Of a stretch of DNA of 64,000 nucleotides, positions 1-11,880 are shown piece by piece; position 1 is the stretch's first letter, and each line of letters starts with the position of its first letter. Under the pieces are notes generated by a model. It was given only the letters and a program-made list of their open reading frames with translations. It was not told the origin of the DNA and ran no database searches. The stretch covers positions 31,573 to 95,572 of the forward strand of contig RCNN01000123.1 in assembly GCA_003667245.1 (NCBI GenBank), read 5' to 3'. The DNA is from Heterostelium multicystogenum. Taxonomy: Eukaryota; Evosea; Eumycetozoa; Acytosteliales; Acytosteliaceae. A program made the position numbers and the translations under genes.

Positions 1-532
1 AAAACTTGGTCGACTGTGACCACGAATGTATGGAATATTTGGGTGACAACGTCCTGTGACCAAGGTTGCAACGGTGGTCTTCAACCAAACGCCTACAACT
101 ACATCATCAAGAAACGGTGGTATCAACACCGAGGCTTCATACCCATACCAAGGTGTTGATGGTACCTGTTCATTCAAGGCTGCCAACATTGGTGCTAAGA
201 TCTCCAACTGGACCTACGTCTCCACCAACGAAACTCAAATGGGCTGCCTACTTGGTTGCCAACGGTCCATTGGCCATCGCTGCCGATGCCGTCGAATGGC
301 AATTCTACTGGGTGGTGTCTTTGATGTCCCATGTGGTCACACTTTGGATCACGGTATTTTGATTGTTGGTTACTCTGCTGAGAACACCATTTTCCACAAG
401 AACAAGGCCTACTGGATCGTCAAGAACTCCTGGGGTGCTTCATGGGGTGAGCAAGGTTACATCTACATCTCCAGAGGTAACGGTGAATGTGGTTTGAACA
501 CTTTCGTTACTTCCTCAATCATTAACCATTAA
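1..532 (+). CDS. cprA: Papain-family cysteine protease (cathepsin L/CprA type), 3' part
   Basis: This is the C-terminal part of a lysosomal or secreted papain-like endopeptidase, cut off by the window edge, so the signal peptide, propeptide and catalytic Cys are missing. Visible landmarks are a CNGG motif after the NLVDC segment, the catalytic-His region LDHGILIVGY, and the KNSWG segment with the catalytic Asn. The pattern closely follows Dictyostelium cysteine proteinase 1. The reading frame is broken four times, each time in a short homopolymer: a C pair near 53, an A run at 112-114, a G run at 241-243 and a G run at 310-312. Because the codons either side are well conserved, sequence error is likelier than a true pseudogene. 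The stop is at 530-532. The family assignment is firm; the symbol is by resemblance only. Confidence 0.85.
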
Positions 533-932
533 ACTTGTAACTTCTTTGTTACATTTTACCAATATTTTAAATATTGTATTCATTTTTCATTAAGTCCCAA
601 ATCCTAAGCTTTGAACTTAACTTTCCAATTTGAAATTTCTTCCACCTAATTCCAGTTGGTTTTTTTTATGAAATAATACAAATCTGCAAGATAGTGTTGT
701 TGGTGATGTGACAGTAGACCGTAATGAATCACTGGTAAATACACTTTTAGGAAATTTGAGATTAATGATTACTTCATCTTTAGTATGTTTGATTTGTGGT
801 GTGTGAGTGACATTCATCATTTAGATTTTAAAATATTCAAGTCAGCTGCTCAGACTTTTGTATTTATAACAAAAGAAGAATGAATAAAAAGGAATTCATA
901 TCTGTATTTAATAATGTAGTTTTTGAAACAAA
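533..932. other. Intergenic spacer, 3' of protease
   Basis: AT-rich spacer of 400 bases. It has short A/T runs and a TATA-like stretch before the next gene. I see no RNA gene, and the minus-strand open frame at 617-820 has no family features. Confidence 0.5.
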
Positions 933-2612
933 TTGATATTTTATCATGTACATCAAATATTGACGAGATTGTCTATGAAAAGCTACAAGTGGAATGAGCT
1001 TGTAAAGCGTCCATATTTGCTTGCTGGTAATAACTATCTTGAGGAGCTAAAGTCGTTTCATAATGATCGAAGTAACAGGAGAACAAAGCTCTACAATCCC
1101 AATGTCGCGACCTATGCTGTCAGAGGCGGATCTATCGAGATGTTCCAATATCTATTCGACTACTATCAATTTGAAAGAAGAGATATAAAAACGAAACAAG
1201 CAGTCAGATCATGAATGGCATTTTGATGCAATGTGCTTTATATGGTTAGAATCGACATTGTTGAGTTCATGCTTGCACGATTGCCTGCGATCGATTGGGA
1301 TTTCAGTGGTTGCTTTTCATCGATCGCCTGCTAGCCGCGACATCGAGGTGGTCAAATACTTTGCCATCAAAGACAAACTCTACAATTTCTACGGCTCCTC
1401 TTCACCGAAGCCATACTCTGTGAATGCATTCGAGGAAGCAGCCAGAGTAGTAGGACGTATAGATATGATCGAATGGTTGATGGAGAACTCCATCGATAAA
1501 ATTGGAGTTCTCAGATATGCTAATTTAGTGCTGCACGCCACAAAATCAGACCGAGGTGTTTAAGTACCTTTTGGATAAGCACAGGCACCGTTTTGAGTTG
1601 TCTAATGAGTTGTAATTTACTCTTTTCGAAGGGCGAGTGTTTCGATATTTTAAAGGAACATCTTCAAAATCTTGATTTCAGATGTATGCCAAATCTACTA
1701 TGTCAAGCAAACCGAGTATGGCAAACTTGGATCTAATCAAATGGATAACATCGACACGAACTGAAAACTTTTAACACGCCGAGATGCGCGGAGCAGCCAG
1801 CAATGGGCATTTGGAGGTCCTCAAGTGGTTCCATGAGAATCGAACGGAGGTGAGCTTTGACGGAGCTGTTATAAGTGCAGTTGATTTCAATGGTATGGAG
1901 ATTATCAAGTGGTTACATGAGAATCGAACGGAGAAATGGGAAAAAGATGTAATGGACTTTGCAGCAGCCAATGGCAATCTAGAAATGGTAAAGTGGATTC
2001 ATGAGAATAGAACTGAGGGTTTTACCCCTGGAGTTATCGATGAGATCGCAACCAACGGATGCCTCGACGTACTCGAGTGGTTTGAAGATAACACAGATGA
2101 GCGAGTTAGTCCAAACATAATCAATAACTTGATACAATATGGCAAGTTTTTTGTATTAAAACATCTGTATGAGAGGAAGAAGGATTGTGGGGCAGTGGAG
2201 ATTGGTGGCAACAGTCGATACTTTCGGCTATCTAGCGATTCAATGGATATCGCAGCAAAGTATCAAAATCTCGAAATTGTCAAGTGGCTGCACGAGAATA
2301 GCACCTATGGATGCACCAAGAAGGCTTTTATGAGTGCAATAGAAAATGGTGACACCGACATGGTACAATGGTTATTCGCCAACCGAACTGAGTGCAGCAT
2401 TCAATCGGTAGATTATTTCGAAATACATCGATTCGTTATTTACAAAGAATTGCTACGAGACATTAGAGTGGCTGCTGAACAATGCACCAAAGACTGAGGC
2501 TACTAATCAACTAATCAAAGAGTACCACAAGAAAATGGCGAGGTCTAAGACACCATCAATCGAGTCATTGGATGTATTAAATCAATATTTGAGTGAACAG
2601 TCACTCTTGTAG
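933..2612 (+). CDS. Ankyrin-like (NRTE repeat) protein, frame-broken
   Basis: Dictyostelid-type repeat protein with the cap motif Y-x-W-x-x-L-x-x-x-P-x-L-L-x-x-N-x-L near 984-1040, followed by helical repeats. The clearest repeats are at 1784-2400, where the phrase HENRTE recurs roughly every 28-30 residues and is preceded by ankyrin-like helices such as GHLEVLKWF. The family presumably forms a protein-binding solenoid; no enzyme motif is visible. The frame changes near 1214, between 1563 and 1784, and near 2494. After the last break, reading resumes in another frame to a stop at 2610-2612. The intervening stretch 1570-1780 also looks coding in mixed frames. It could be one gene with sequence errors or a decaying copy. 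The start is uncertain, since an upstream ATG in another frame is possible. Confidence 0.65.
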
Positions 2613-2782
2613 TTCATATCCGGCACCACCCGATTGTTTTCGTTTTTCACAGCAACTTCATCCCAAGATTGTGGGAGTTGACGAAAAATCAATGACCACC
2701 ACTGAATATAATCAGTTTATATCTGAAGAAATAGATATATTAATATATCTAATCAATCAAAGGATGTGTAAATTAGATTAAG

Positions 2783-5700
2783 ATGGATGAAGAACAAGAT
2801 GATAGTATTAATAAATCTAATTTCATCTCTCCATTTTTCATTTTGTATAAGTTCTACTAGTAATGATATTAATAATGTAAATACAACAACAACTACAACG
2901 ACAACAACAACGATAACTACAACAAATGTAAATAGTAAAAAAAGAAAGAAATATATTAAGTAAATCATTATATGATAATGTAGTAGATATTGGTAGTAAT
3001 AGTAGTAATAGTAATAATAATAAATAGTAATAGTAGAACTCCAGTTGGAACTACTATCTCGATTCGTCGTTCAATGTATGATAACTATGAGGTAGTAGAT
3101 GACGAAGACAACGATAGTAATCAACAGCAGCTACAGCAGCAGACTATATACTCGATGATGCCTATGTCAAGCGAAAGTAGTAGTAATGATCTTAGCAGCA
3201 GTAGTAGTACAAGCTCAAGCTATATGGTCGACGATACTCTATCCTATTTTATCACATCAACATACTCTGCATCATGCTATGGCGATGTCGATGATAAATA
3301 TAACTATAGTAGTAGTAATAGTAATGGTGATGAGAATAAAGATGATAGAATAAACTATAAAAGAGATAGTAAAGAGAGATTGGCAAGAGAGCGGACTATA
3401 CTCCACTGCGAGAAGAACTAAGGACACAGGTAGAGATTGGAATAGAGAGTTCCAAGATCTGCTTAAGATGCCTCCAACGAGCAGCAAGTATGAGAAGCTT
3501 ACGTTTATGGCCGTCGATTTTGTCAAGGCCGCCGAAACCTATGGCCGAATCATCATCAAAGAGATGTTCATGCCAAACGACAGCAAGACGATCCCACCCA
3601 TCGACATTGGCGGTGTGGCAGGTGGACAGAAATACGTCTGCCAAAATATCCTATTCAAGTTTGCTTACGACCAGCGCATCGACTTTGGCAACATCATACA
3701 CAATCCCGAAGATAAACAAAGCGGAGCAGAAGAAGAAAATAACTTCGGATCAACGTGGCTCTATGGCGGGAAAGTTCCCTCCGATGTTGGCGCCTCTAAA
3801 GCAGCAGGAAATGAACTACGTGGACTGTCTTATTTCTTCCAGAATCTGCTGGACAATGATTTCGGACACAAAATCAATGTACCGCTAATGTGTATAATTG
3901 GATTACTATGGTTATAGATTGTAGGTTCTGAAATGGCGATTGTAGAGTCTTTAGAGTTGAATCATCTAATTTGCATTATCTTAAAACTAGGGTTGCCATT
4001 TCATTGTTGCCTATTAACAAGTCGACTTTGATCTATGGAAGCTGTGATGGTGGACAAACTGTACGTAATGATGTCGAAGAAGTCAGTGGCATCATGTCGA
4101 GAATGGCAAAGACGATGAACCTTCGTGGTCATCTCTCGGGAGTGAAACCAAAGTTCATATATGGACCCGGCGATTTTTGAGATACACGCTACGCCAGACA
4201 ACGAGTATTTATGCAGTAGACTTTGCAAGATTGCTTCCACCACAAGCTCATTTCAATATCTTAAAGTAAGTTGAAGCTATACTACTGCACATAACGATTC
4301 GCCAACTAATGGGAAGTAAAGTGAGGCCACTCCACACAGAGAGATTTTCTATAAACTACTGCGACCAGAGTTGGTACGATCCTACAAGAAGCCCTTGAAT
4401 TCAGACTCATTTTCAAATTGGAATGCACAGAATCCAGATGAAGATAGACATAATCAAGATGTGGTCGATGCAACCAGATATCTCTATGATGTGGTCATCA
4501 AACAGGCCGCAAAGGAGCTGGAGTTGAAAGCAAAGCAATTTGAAGGCGGACTTGTCAACTCTGAGAATCTCGATGTCACTGTTGAGGTACATAAGTTTGG
4601 TATTAATCTCAGGCATCTTGGACTCTTGCGTTCCTTCATCGACGTTCAGTACAAGCACCTTCGCAAGCATATACTCAACGAAATGATTGCGCGTGTGCTC
4701 AAGAGCGAAAAAAAAGACGAGCAGCGCATGCATTTATCAGGGCACTTTATTGGGTCGGAGCAAAAGTGCATCAACATCGTAATCAAGTTTCTCAATAAGG
4801 TGTTTAACATTGGCAGATTCGAGAGCGAAAAGGAATTTTGGAATATCACCATCAAGACGTTGTTGCTTGATAAATATGGCGGACAGTGTGGGCTCACCAA
4901 CGAGGGAGCTCGACACCAAATATGATTTGTCGCAATCGATTTGTATCTACCAGGTGATGCATCGATTCCAATTGAAGACTGGCATCAGAGTTTCGAAAAC
5001 GTGTCAAGAAGATACTGAAGAACTACAAAGTGAAAAACCGATCCACTCCCAATGATGCTCTATACCGACGTCAAAGAGGTGAAGCCAATTATCAAGCATT
5101 CCAACATGATATCGAGATCCGAAGGAATATCACTCTATATGAAGGCACTTGAGTTTATCTATGCCAATACTGTTTCATATGGAAAGTCACATCTATACCT
5201 GACTACAACAGATTCAGTCGCAAGTTTGGCGAAGAAAACAGTCTCTTGGATTCGTGCCGACAAAAGTTGGAGCTAGCATCTCGCTCCTCTACCACAGACG
5301 CTTCGCTATATCATTTGCTTGGATTGGTGGACATTGAGAAATATAAGCTCCAATGGTATCAGCTCAATTGGCTGCCTAATGTCATAGAAAACAAACTATT
5401 AATACAGCGAGCAGAAAAGAATGTATTGGCATCACTTGGATTCCAGCAGACAGCCAACGCGAATTTGACATTGGGAACTATCTATAACATTAAATCAGAG
5501 TTTAAGAACGCAAACTTAATCTATCAGCGACTAGTGAAATTCGATTCATCAGTTGTTGTCCCTATTCTTTATGAGAGTGCGTCACTATATGCTCCTTATT
5601 ATTCAATACCCTACCAGCTGGAATCCCTCTGTATATCGGTCCATCAGCTGTTGACACTCATAAAACTACTGGAATCACTTCCTACTGAGGATCAACTGGT

Positions 5701-5815
5701 TGAACAATATCTATATAATACATATAAAATATTCGTAGTCGTCATCCTTCGATCTATAACAGTGTCTCAATGTGTATCCTCACTGCTGAATATCCATAAT
5801 GTAGTATATGAAAAT
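2783..5815 (+). CDS. Clu-domain (clustered-mitochondria-like) protein, frame-broken
   Basis: A divergent Clu/CLUH-family protein. The first ~220 residues are low-complexity Asn/Ser/Thr/Gln, from the ATG at 2783 through about 3420 with frame changes. A Clu-type core follows at 3430-4260. It has a GGVAGGQKY segment, LYGG, KAAGNELRGL, an INVPLMCII strand, LIYGSCDGGQTV and, after a break near 4195, a VDFARLLPPQA segment equivalent to the Clu consensus near its end. A CLU-central-like helical region follows with LLRPELVRSY (about 4355-4385) and HKFGINLRHLGLLR (about 4590-4630). At 5250-5600 the TPR-like text ASLGFQQTANANLTLG resembles the Clu C-terminal TPRs. Clu proteins bind mRNAs for mitochondrial proteins and affect mitochondrial distribution; that role here is inference. 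There are breaks near 2850, 2970, 3030, 3420, 3890-3960, 4190, 4920, 5055 and 5250. The 3' boundary with the next LRR gene is not clear. Confidence 0.6.
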
Positions 5816-5817
5816 AG

Positions 5818-7415
5818 ATGCCAAATCAGATCCAAAATGATCTTGGAGTTACTTATGGTCCCATTATGGAAAAAATACTATCCTATTTCCCGTGCATTCT
5901 TAACGATATCCTTACAGACACATTTAATAACCGCTATGGAAGTGTACACTTTACAAACTTTGTACGATTCCTCCCTTATGTTCCATCCCTTTCACCAATA
6001 GTTATCGATAGCCTTCAAAAACATCCATTGTCCAACCTAAGCCAAACAATGCTGGAGAGCCTGTTCAAAGAGAGCAATTCATTGACAGCTTTTATTATCA
6101 CTAAAGTTTGCGGTCGACGTCATGATGATCCACAGAAGGACAACAGAGGTTTGCCACCCACTTTTAGTTCACCAAAATGCAATCACAAAGTTGGTACTCG
6201 AGAACCTATTTATCACAAGTGATCAGAATTTCCTCGATATATTCGAGTGTATTGGTCCAGCACTCAAGCATCTCACTATGGTTTCAGTTAAATATAAAAA
6301 ACCAAATCCCAAACTATCAACCAACAAAAGTTGTCCCAGTCTCAAAGAAGTGGTTATTCGCGAAAATGAGATAGATAATCAGACACTTATCACACTTTTC
6401 CACATTATCGGACCAACAGTGGAGACACTCACACTTGGAAATATTCGCTTTGAAGAGATGCCATCTGATTCACTTCTGCGAATGACCAATTTAAAAATGT
6501 TGAATCTTCACTCTGTGTATGGAATCGAAATCAAACAGCTACCAACAAGTATCTCTACATTTGGGTTGCTACTCTGATTTTTCCAATCATCCTCAAAATG
6601 AACATACTTTTGTCGATACCATGATGAGTCATTGCAAATCATTAACCAATCTTGATGTAAAGATGTTCAATCATATTATTTTATAACGAGTTAACCAAGC
6701 TGAAGCAATATCCTTTAAGAAGCCTGAAACTGTCGTTAAATAATACTATTTTGGAAAACAAATGATGCACCAGGATCTAGAGGTTTGGTCGTCGAGTCTA
6801 AAGAGTCTTAATCTATCTGTAAATATATCTGGCAAGTTTGAATATATTGGTTCATTATTTAGTCAGCTTTCTCAGCTTACGACTCTCGTACTGGATTGTA
6901 CAAAGTTTAACGATAGTCATCTGACTGCCCTTATCCATGGCTCACCATTACTTGAGACTCTTCAGCTCAACTGTGCATCAATACAGCTTGAGGCTCAGAG
7001 CAAACCTCACCCAACATTACTAGTCTTTCCTTAACACATTGAATGCTCCACTCGTTAACTATAGCAATCTAGGCAATATATTTCCAAGATTGGTGTCTTT
7101 AGATTTCAAAAGTTCTTATTTCAACGATACGGGATTCAAAAAAGATTCTGGAAGATATCCATTACCTTCAATCGATTTCTTTTGAATTGTGCCAAGAAAT
7201 AACAGATACATCCATCATTGCATTATGCGCATCCAACAATGTCAACACACTGTCTTCAGTATTTATAGTATCATGTGCCAATATCAGTGACTCTGGCATT
7301 ATAAAACTTGCAGAGACCTGTATCAAACTACGGGAGCTTTCATCACATACATTCAGTAGGTACACTACGTCTCAGTATTTTGGATCTCGTTTTCCCAAAT
7401 ATTAAAATCAAATAA
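5818..7415 (+). CDS. Leucine-rich-repeat protein, dictyostelid type, frame-broken
   Basis: Leucine-rich repeats run through several frames: LEXLXL-like units at 6177-6560 (for example LKHLTMVSVKY, VETLTLGNIRF, LKMLNLHSVYG), at 6780-7000 (SLKSLNLSV, LTTLVLDC, LLETLQLNC), and a last unit ending in ILDLVFPNIKIK with a stop at 7413-7415. No catalytic residues are present. Such proteins in dictyostelids often pair LRRs with an N-terminal F-box-like helix, but I cannot define one here. Frame changes occur near 6120, 6575-6760, 7030-7190 and 7365. The start at 5818 is a guess within the region where the Clu-like frame fades; the true start could be a few dozen codons either side. It may also be physically joined to the upstream gene. 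Confidence 0.5.
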
Positions 7416-7699
7416 ACAGTGATAACATGTCATCTTTCGATTCTACTTCGCCCATACTTGGTATTTTCATTGACTTTTGGAAATAGTAAATTTATGATAA
7501 TGAGCAATATCGTGTTGTCCCAAATATCTACAATTTTCTATGAATCTGTAGACTATCTCAGGTCTCCAACGAGTCCAAAAAATTCAAGAAATAAAGTTTG
7601 GTTCAATAGTAAGTTCTGGCAGAGTGTTTTATTGATCATAATAATGACTATCATCAACTCGAAGTTATTATAACTAATAATATTATATTTTCAATTTTT

Positions 7700-10477
7700 C
7701 TATTTCTTGAATAAACGATGTAAGTTATGGAGAGACTGGATGATATCGGTATCCATTAGTAGGTATTCTGTTCTATTTTCAAAGAGGAATATTAAAGTTT
7801 GGAAATTCATGTGGCATGTCTTCTGAAACCTATAATTGCACTTCACAACATGGTGTTTACAATCTCCATCACAACGAAGATGCAGAAGATTCATAATGGC
7901 TATTTGGATAGAAATATGGAATTCATCAGAACATCCTTCAGTTCTATTGAAATGTAGAAACTTTAACATTTCCAAATTGCTAACTTTTGCTACATAGTCC
8001 ATAGATTCAGGTGAGCAGCCTTCAGTCCGATTGTAATGCAAATATTTTCACTATATCCATATGTCCATTGCATATAGCGCCATCCATTGCTTTGATGGTA
8101 CAACCTGCTTTGTTTTCGTGGAGCCATATGACAACATCCAACTGTCCTGTTGTTTCGCAGCAAAGTCCATAGACGCTGTTGTACAGAAATTTGATCCATT
8201 ATATAATAACTTCACAATATTAAATTGATTTTGCATTATTGCTTGGTCCAAAGATTCGGGTCTGCATCCTTCAGATCTATTTAAATGAAGAAACTTGACA
8301 ATTTCATATTCGCCTTTGTTGACTGCATATTCAAAGTAGTTAGGAGAGTATCCTTCAGTTCGGTTGTAGTGCAAATACTTGATAACATCAAGGTGCCCAT
8401 AGAATATAGCGTTATTCATAGCTTTGACTGTGCATCCTTCTGATCTATTTTCATTGAGCCAAGTGACCACATCAAGATGTCCAAACGTGGCAGCATTATC
8501 CATAGCCTTTGTTGAACATCCTTCTGTTCTGTTGTAATGTAGAAATTTGACAATATCCAATTCTCCTAACTTCGCCATCTTGTTCATGATATATTGTGTG
8601 GCTGTTCCTCCATTTTCATGTATATACTTGAAAGTTTTCAAATCTGGAAATTTGGCATAATCATCAAGTGTAATGCTGCTTACTGGAAGTGATGTGTTCT
8701 GGTGAATCCACTGAATCAAAGCAAGGTTGCGCTTTACCATCTGATTGCTATATATATTTGATGGAAGTTGATAGCTTGTGTTTTGAACGATCCATTGTAT
8801 AGCATTAGGATCTTGTTGCATAAAATGTAATAATATATTTTGGTTTAAAGCACTCCATCTGCTAGGAAGATATTTAAATAGTTTAAAATCTTCACATACA
8901 AAAGATGTAATGACGGCTTCATTTCTCAGAGAATCTGTATTGTATTGCATGATGAATTTCACAACACTATCGAATGGAAGGCCACTTGGGTATTTTTTGT
9001 AATGACAGGCAACAAGATACTTGACAATATCAGTGTGTTTTCTTGATGCAGCCATATCAATTGTTTTCTCTGAAAACTGAGCGGTAGTGTTCAAATGTAA
9101 ATATTTGACCAAATCGATTAGACCTTTTCTGGCTGCCTCATCAAACAATGAATCTGGTATGGATTTCTTAGATTGTGATAGAGTATAGATGATGATCGGT
9201 TGGCTGCCTTTTGAAAGAACAGACTCGAATATATCATCCAGATAGCTTTCTGGACTTATTTGATGAAGGAATTTGAACATTTCAAGATGAATATTCTTGG
9301 ACTTGACTGCAACCATTATCATTGCTTCTCTCTTGTCAATACAATAATCCGATTTGTTGGAATAAAGATACTTGAGAGTTTGAATATTCTCACGACCAAT
9401 TGCATACTCTAATACTTTTGTGAGAGAGAAATCAGTCTTATTGTTCAACAAAAACAAAACAATGTCGAAACGGCCAATAGAAGCAGCATTATGAATTGCT
9501 TTTGAAGTGAATCCTTCTGTTCTGTTTAGTTGTAGGTATTTGACAATATCTATATTTCCATAACTAGATGCATTATCAATAGCATCTGTTGTACATCCTT
9601 CTGTTCTGTTTTGATGAAGAAATTGAATAGTTTCAAGATTTCCAAATTCTTCTGTTGCACTATCGATTGCGTTTGTTGTGCACCCTTCGGTTCTGTTGAA
9701 ATGTAGGAACTTGACAATATCAATATATCCATTCGCTGCTGCATTATCCATTGCTTTTGTGGTACACCCTTCGGTTCTGTTGAAATGCAAGAACTCGATT
9801 ATCTGTAAATGGCCATAATATGCTGCTTCATCCATTGCTTTGGTTGTACATCCTTCTGTTCTGTTGAAATGCAAGAACTTGACAAAGTCTAGATGTCCTT
9901 TCGACGCAGCTTCATCCATAGCGTTGGTTGTGCACCGTTCAGATCTGTTGGTATGAATAAACTTGAAGACATCGAATTCACCCGATGTTGCTGATTGATC
10001 GAGGACTGCTTCCCAAAAATGAGAGTCAAAACCACTGATATTTCGATGATGAATGAGCTCTACCATCTCAAGTGTTGGCAAGTGGTTTTGGCATTGTGCT
10101 CTAATGTGCTCTTCAATTTTCAAAGGAAACATCCGGTAGAGTGTATCAAGATCGAAATACCTCAAAGCCAATGGCACAGTCTTTTGATAGAGCGAATAGA
10201 ACTGAGCGAGCCACAGTGTACACTCACCATCGTTCACAGTATGACACCAGATTATGCGATTGAAAATATCTTGATATCTCTTCAAGTGATTATGTCTAAG
10301 CAACTGATCAGGTGAGCAACCCAACTCGACCCAATTGTATCTCTTTACAGTACAGTTATTTGTTTTTACATAATTAAATAATATAGTTCTTAAATACTTT
10401 GATTGTATTATTCTTCTAAAAGGATGAATTTGTTCTTCAACTAGTGCCAAGCTATCACCACCAATTTGTATCTCCAT
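7700..10477 (-). CDS. Ankyrin-like (NRTEGC repeat) protein, ~920 aa
   Basis: The largest repeat protein here. After an N-terminal cap of ~160 residues with the motif YNWVELGCSPDQLL, near-identical 28-residue units follow. Each begins NRTEGCTTKAMD and ends with an ankyrin-like second helix such as HLDFVKFLHF. There are at least six clean units in the first block (roughly residues 175-355), then degenerate units, then a second clean block near the C-terminus. The DNA of the units is also very alike, which suggests recent duplication or gene conversion. No signal peptide or enzyme motif is visible, so a cytosolic protein-interaction scaffold is the likely role. The frame is broken at the T runs 8153-8155 and 8045-8048. 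Each break is a single base and the repeat pattern continues across it, so one gene is intended. The stop is at 7700-7702. Confidence 0.8.
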
Positions 10478-11562
10478 ATCTTCTTCTAGGTCTTATGACA
10501 ATTTCGAATGCACTGCAGTTGTTGTAATTTTTATTTTTTAAACCACAACATGGATGGTGGTTTACAACCATAGGTTGCCAATGAATTATATTCTTCCCAG
10601 GACTGTTATTGATACCTTTGATCCACTTTACTATTTTATGGTGTTTGTACGTTTCTGCAATTCTCGAAGAATCTTTATCGATTTTCAAGTCAGTATTGGA
10701 ATGTAACCATATGACTAGGTCGAGGTTGCCTTTTTGAATGACTTGGTTTATGAGAATAGGAGGATAGGAGCAATTCTGTTGGAACAACAGTTTGAATATT
10801 TCAATCCTTTTGTGAGAAATTGAATTACATAGATATTTGTTGCTTGATCGATCAAGCAAATAACTATGCTCTGCCAATAGGTATTTGATCACCTCTAATT
10901 GATTACCTTTCACGGCACCAATGAAACATATCAGAGTAAATCAAATCCTGTGGCCTGTGGGCCAACAGCCACTTTATCATCTCTATGTTTCCAGCTTTGG
11001 CAGCCTCTTCAAAAACAAAGAAACAAGTCTCTTCTTCGTTGTCACCTGATTTCACGCTGCTCAACTTACTATCAAAAAATTTCAACAACTCGATATCCCC
11101 TGAATGCGTGGCCATAGCAAAAGCACTGTATTAATCCCAATTGAAGCTTGCAAACCTATTCGACTCCAAAAGATATCGAATAAATTGTTTTCTTCCATAT
11201 TTAGCTGACAGAAATAATAGTTGGTTGACGACTGTAGTGCTTACATTCTCGGAGATCTGATCTACCAGAAAGATAAACATTTCCAAGCTGCCAGCTCGAC
11301 AAGCACATCTAATATAAGTGATAGTATCATGTCTGCTCCACTGATTGATTACTCCTAAAATATGATATAAACTCTGCTACATAATTATAGCTTGCTAGTT
11401 GAAGAGGTTCATCTAATAGCTGCTTCCAACTATAAGAATATTGGCATCTACATCTCTTCCACCATATTTTGGTATTACATAATGTTTAGCCTTAATATAA
11501 TGTAATATTAATCTTCTTATTAAAATATTATTAAATGTATTTATTACTAGTTGTTTATCCAT
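10455..11562 (-). CDS. Ankyrin-like protein, second copy upstream in tandem
   Basis: Same family and same strand as the gene at 7700-10477. Reading from the ATG at 11562, the N-terminus resembles the paralogue's cap (ILIRRLILHYIKAK, then after a break YSWKQLLDEPLQLASYNYV). Ankyrin-like helices follow: AGSLEMFIFLVDQI (about 11290), GDIELLKFFDSKL (about 11090), AGNIEMIKWLLAHRP (about 10990), GNQLEVIKYLLAEH (about 10890), KGNLDLVIWLHSNTD (about 10710). It lacks the NRTEGC phrase, so it is an older, more divergent member. Frame changes are near 11445, 11130 and 10915. The 3' end is unsure: the frame shown runs 23 bases into the next gene's start, and a one-base shift would give a stop near 10494. 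Confidence 0.65.
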
Positions 11563-11880
11563 TCTTATTACTCTATAGTTTATAGAAGTATAATATGATC
11601 ATTGTTGCATCAAAATGCGCATATCTTTTTTAATATACATTACACTCACTTGAGGGAAGTAACAAGTATAAATCAAAAAGCATCTGCTTGTTGCACAAAA
11701 TGCGGGACTTAAGTCATGTGCATAAGACGGCACTTTTTTTATCAAATGGGGATGTGGTAAGTGTGAAGTTTTTATTTTATTGTGCACATGCCGTCTCTCC
11801 TTTAAAATGCAGATGGGTTGGGGAATGAATTTTGAAATAAATAATGAACACAACTCCCTGATTTTTGAGAGAAGTTCTAA
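11563..11880. promoter_or_regulatory. Divergent spacer between ankyrin-like and bromodomain genes
   Basis: A 318-base spacer serving both divergent genes. It is less AT-rich than other spacers. It holds an 8-base inverted repeat, AGACGGCA at 11725-11732 and TGCCGTCT at 11789-11796, and three copies of AAAATGC (about 11612, 11699 and 11804). These are possible promoter elements; no binding factor is known to me. Confidence 0.35.

Noticed and set aside
1..532. Calling the cathepsin a pseudogene
   Set aside because: All four breaks are one-base homopolymer changes and codons remain conserved on both sides.
2593..2781. Small frame between ankyrin-like and Clu-like genes
   Set aside because: Starts within the end of the previous gene and lacks family features; probably UTR.
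7419..7673. Open frame of 84 codons after the LRR gene
   Set aside because: Low-complexity hydrophobic/Ile-Ser text, lies after a clear LRR stop, no repeat pattern.
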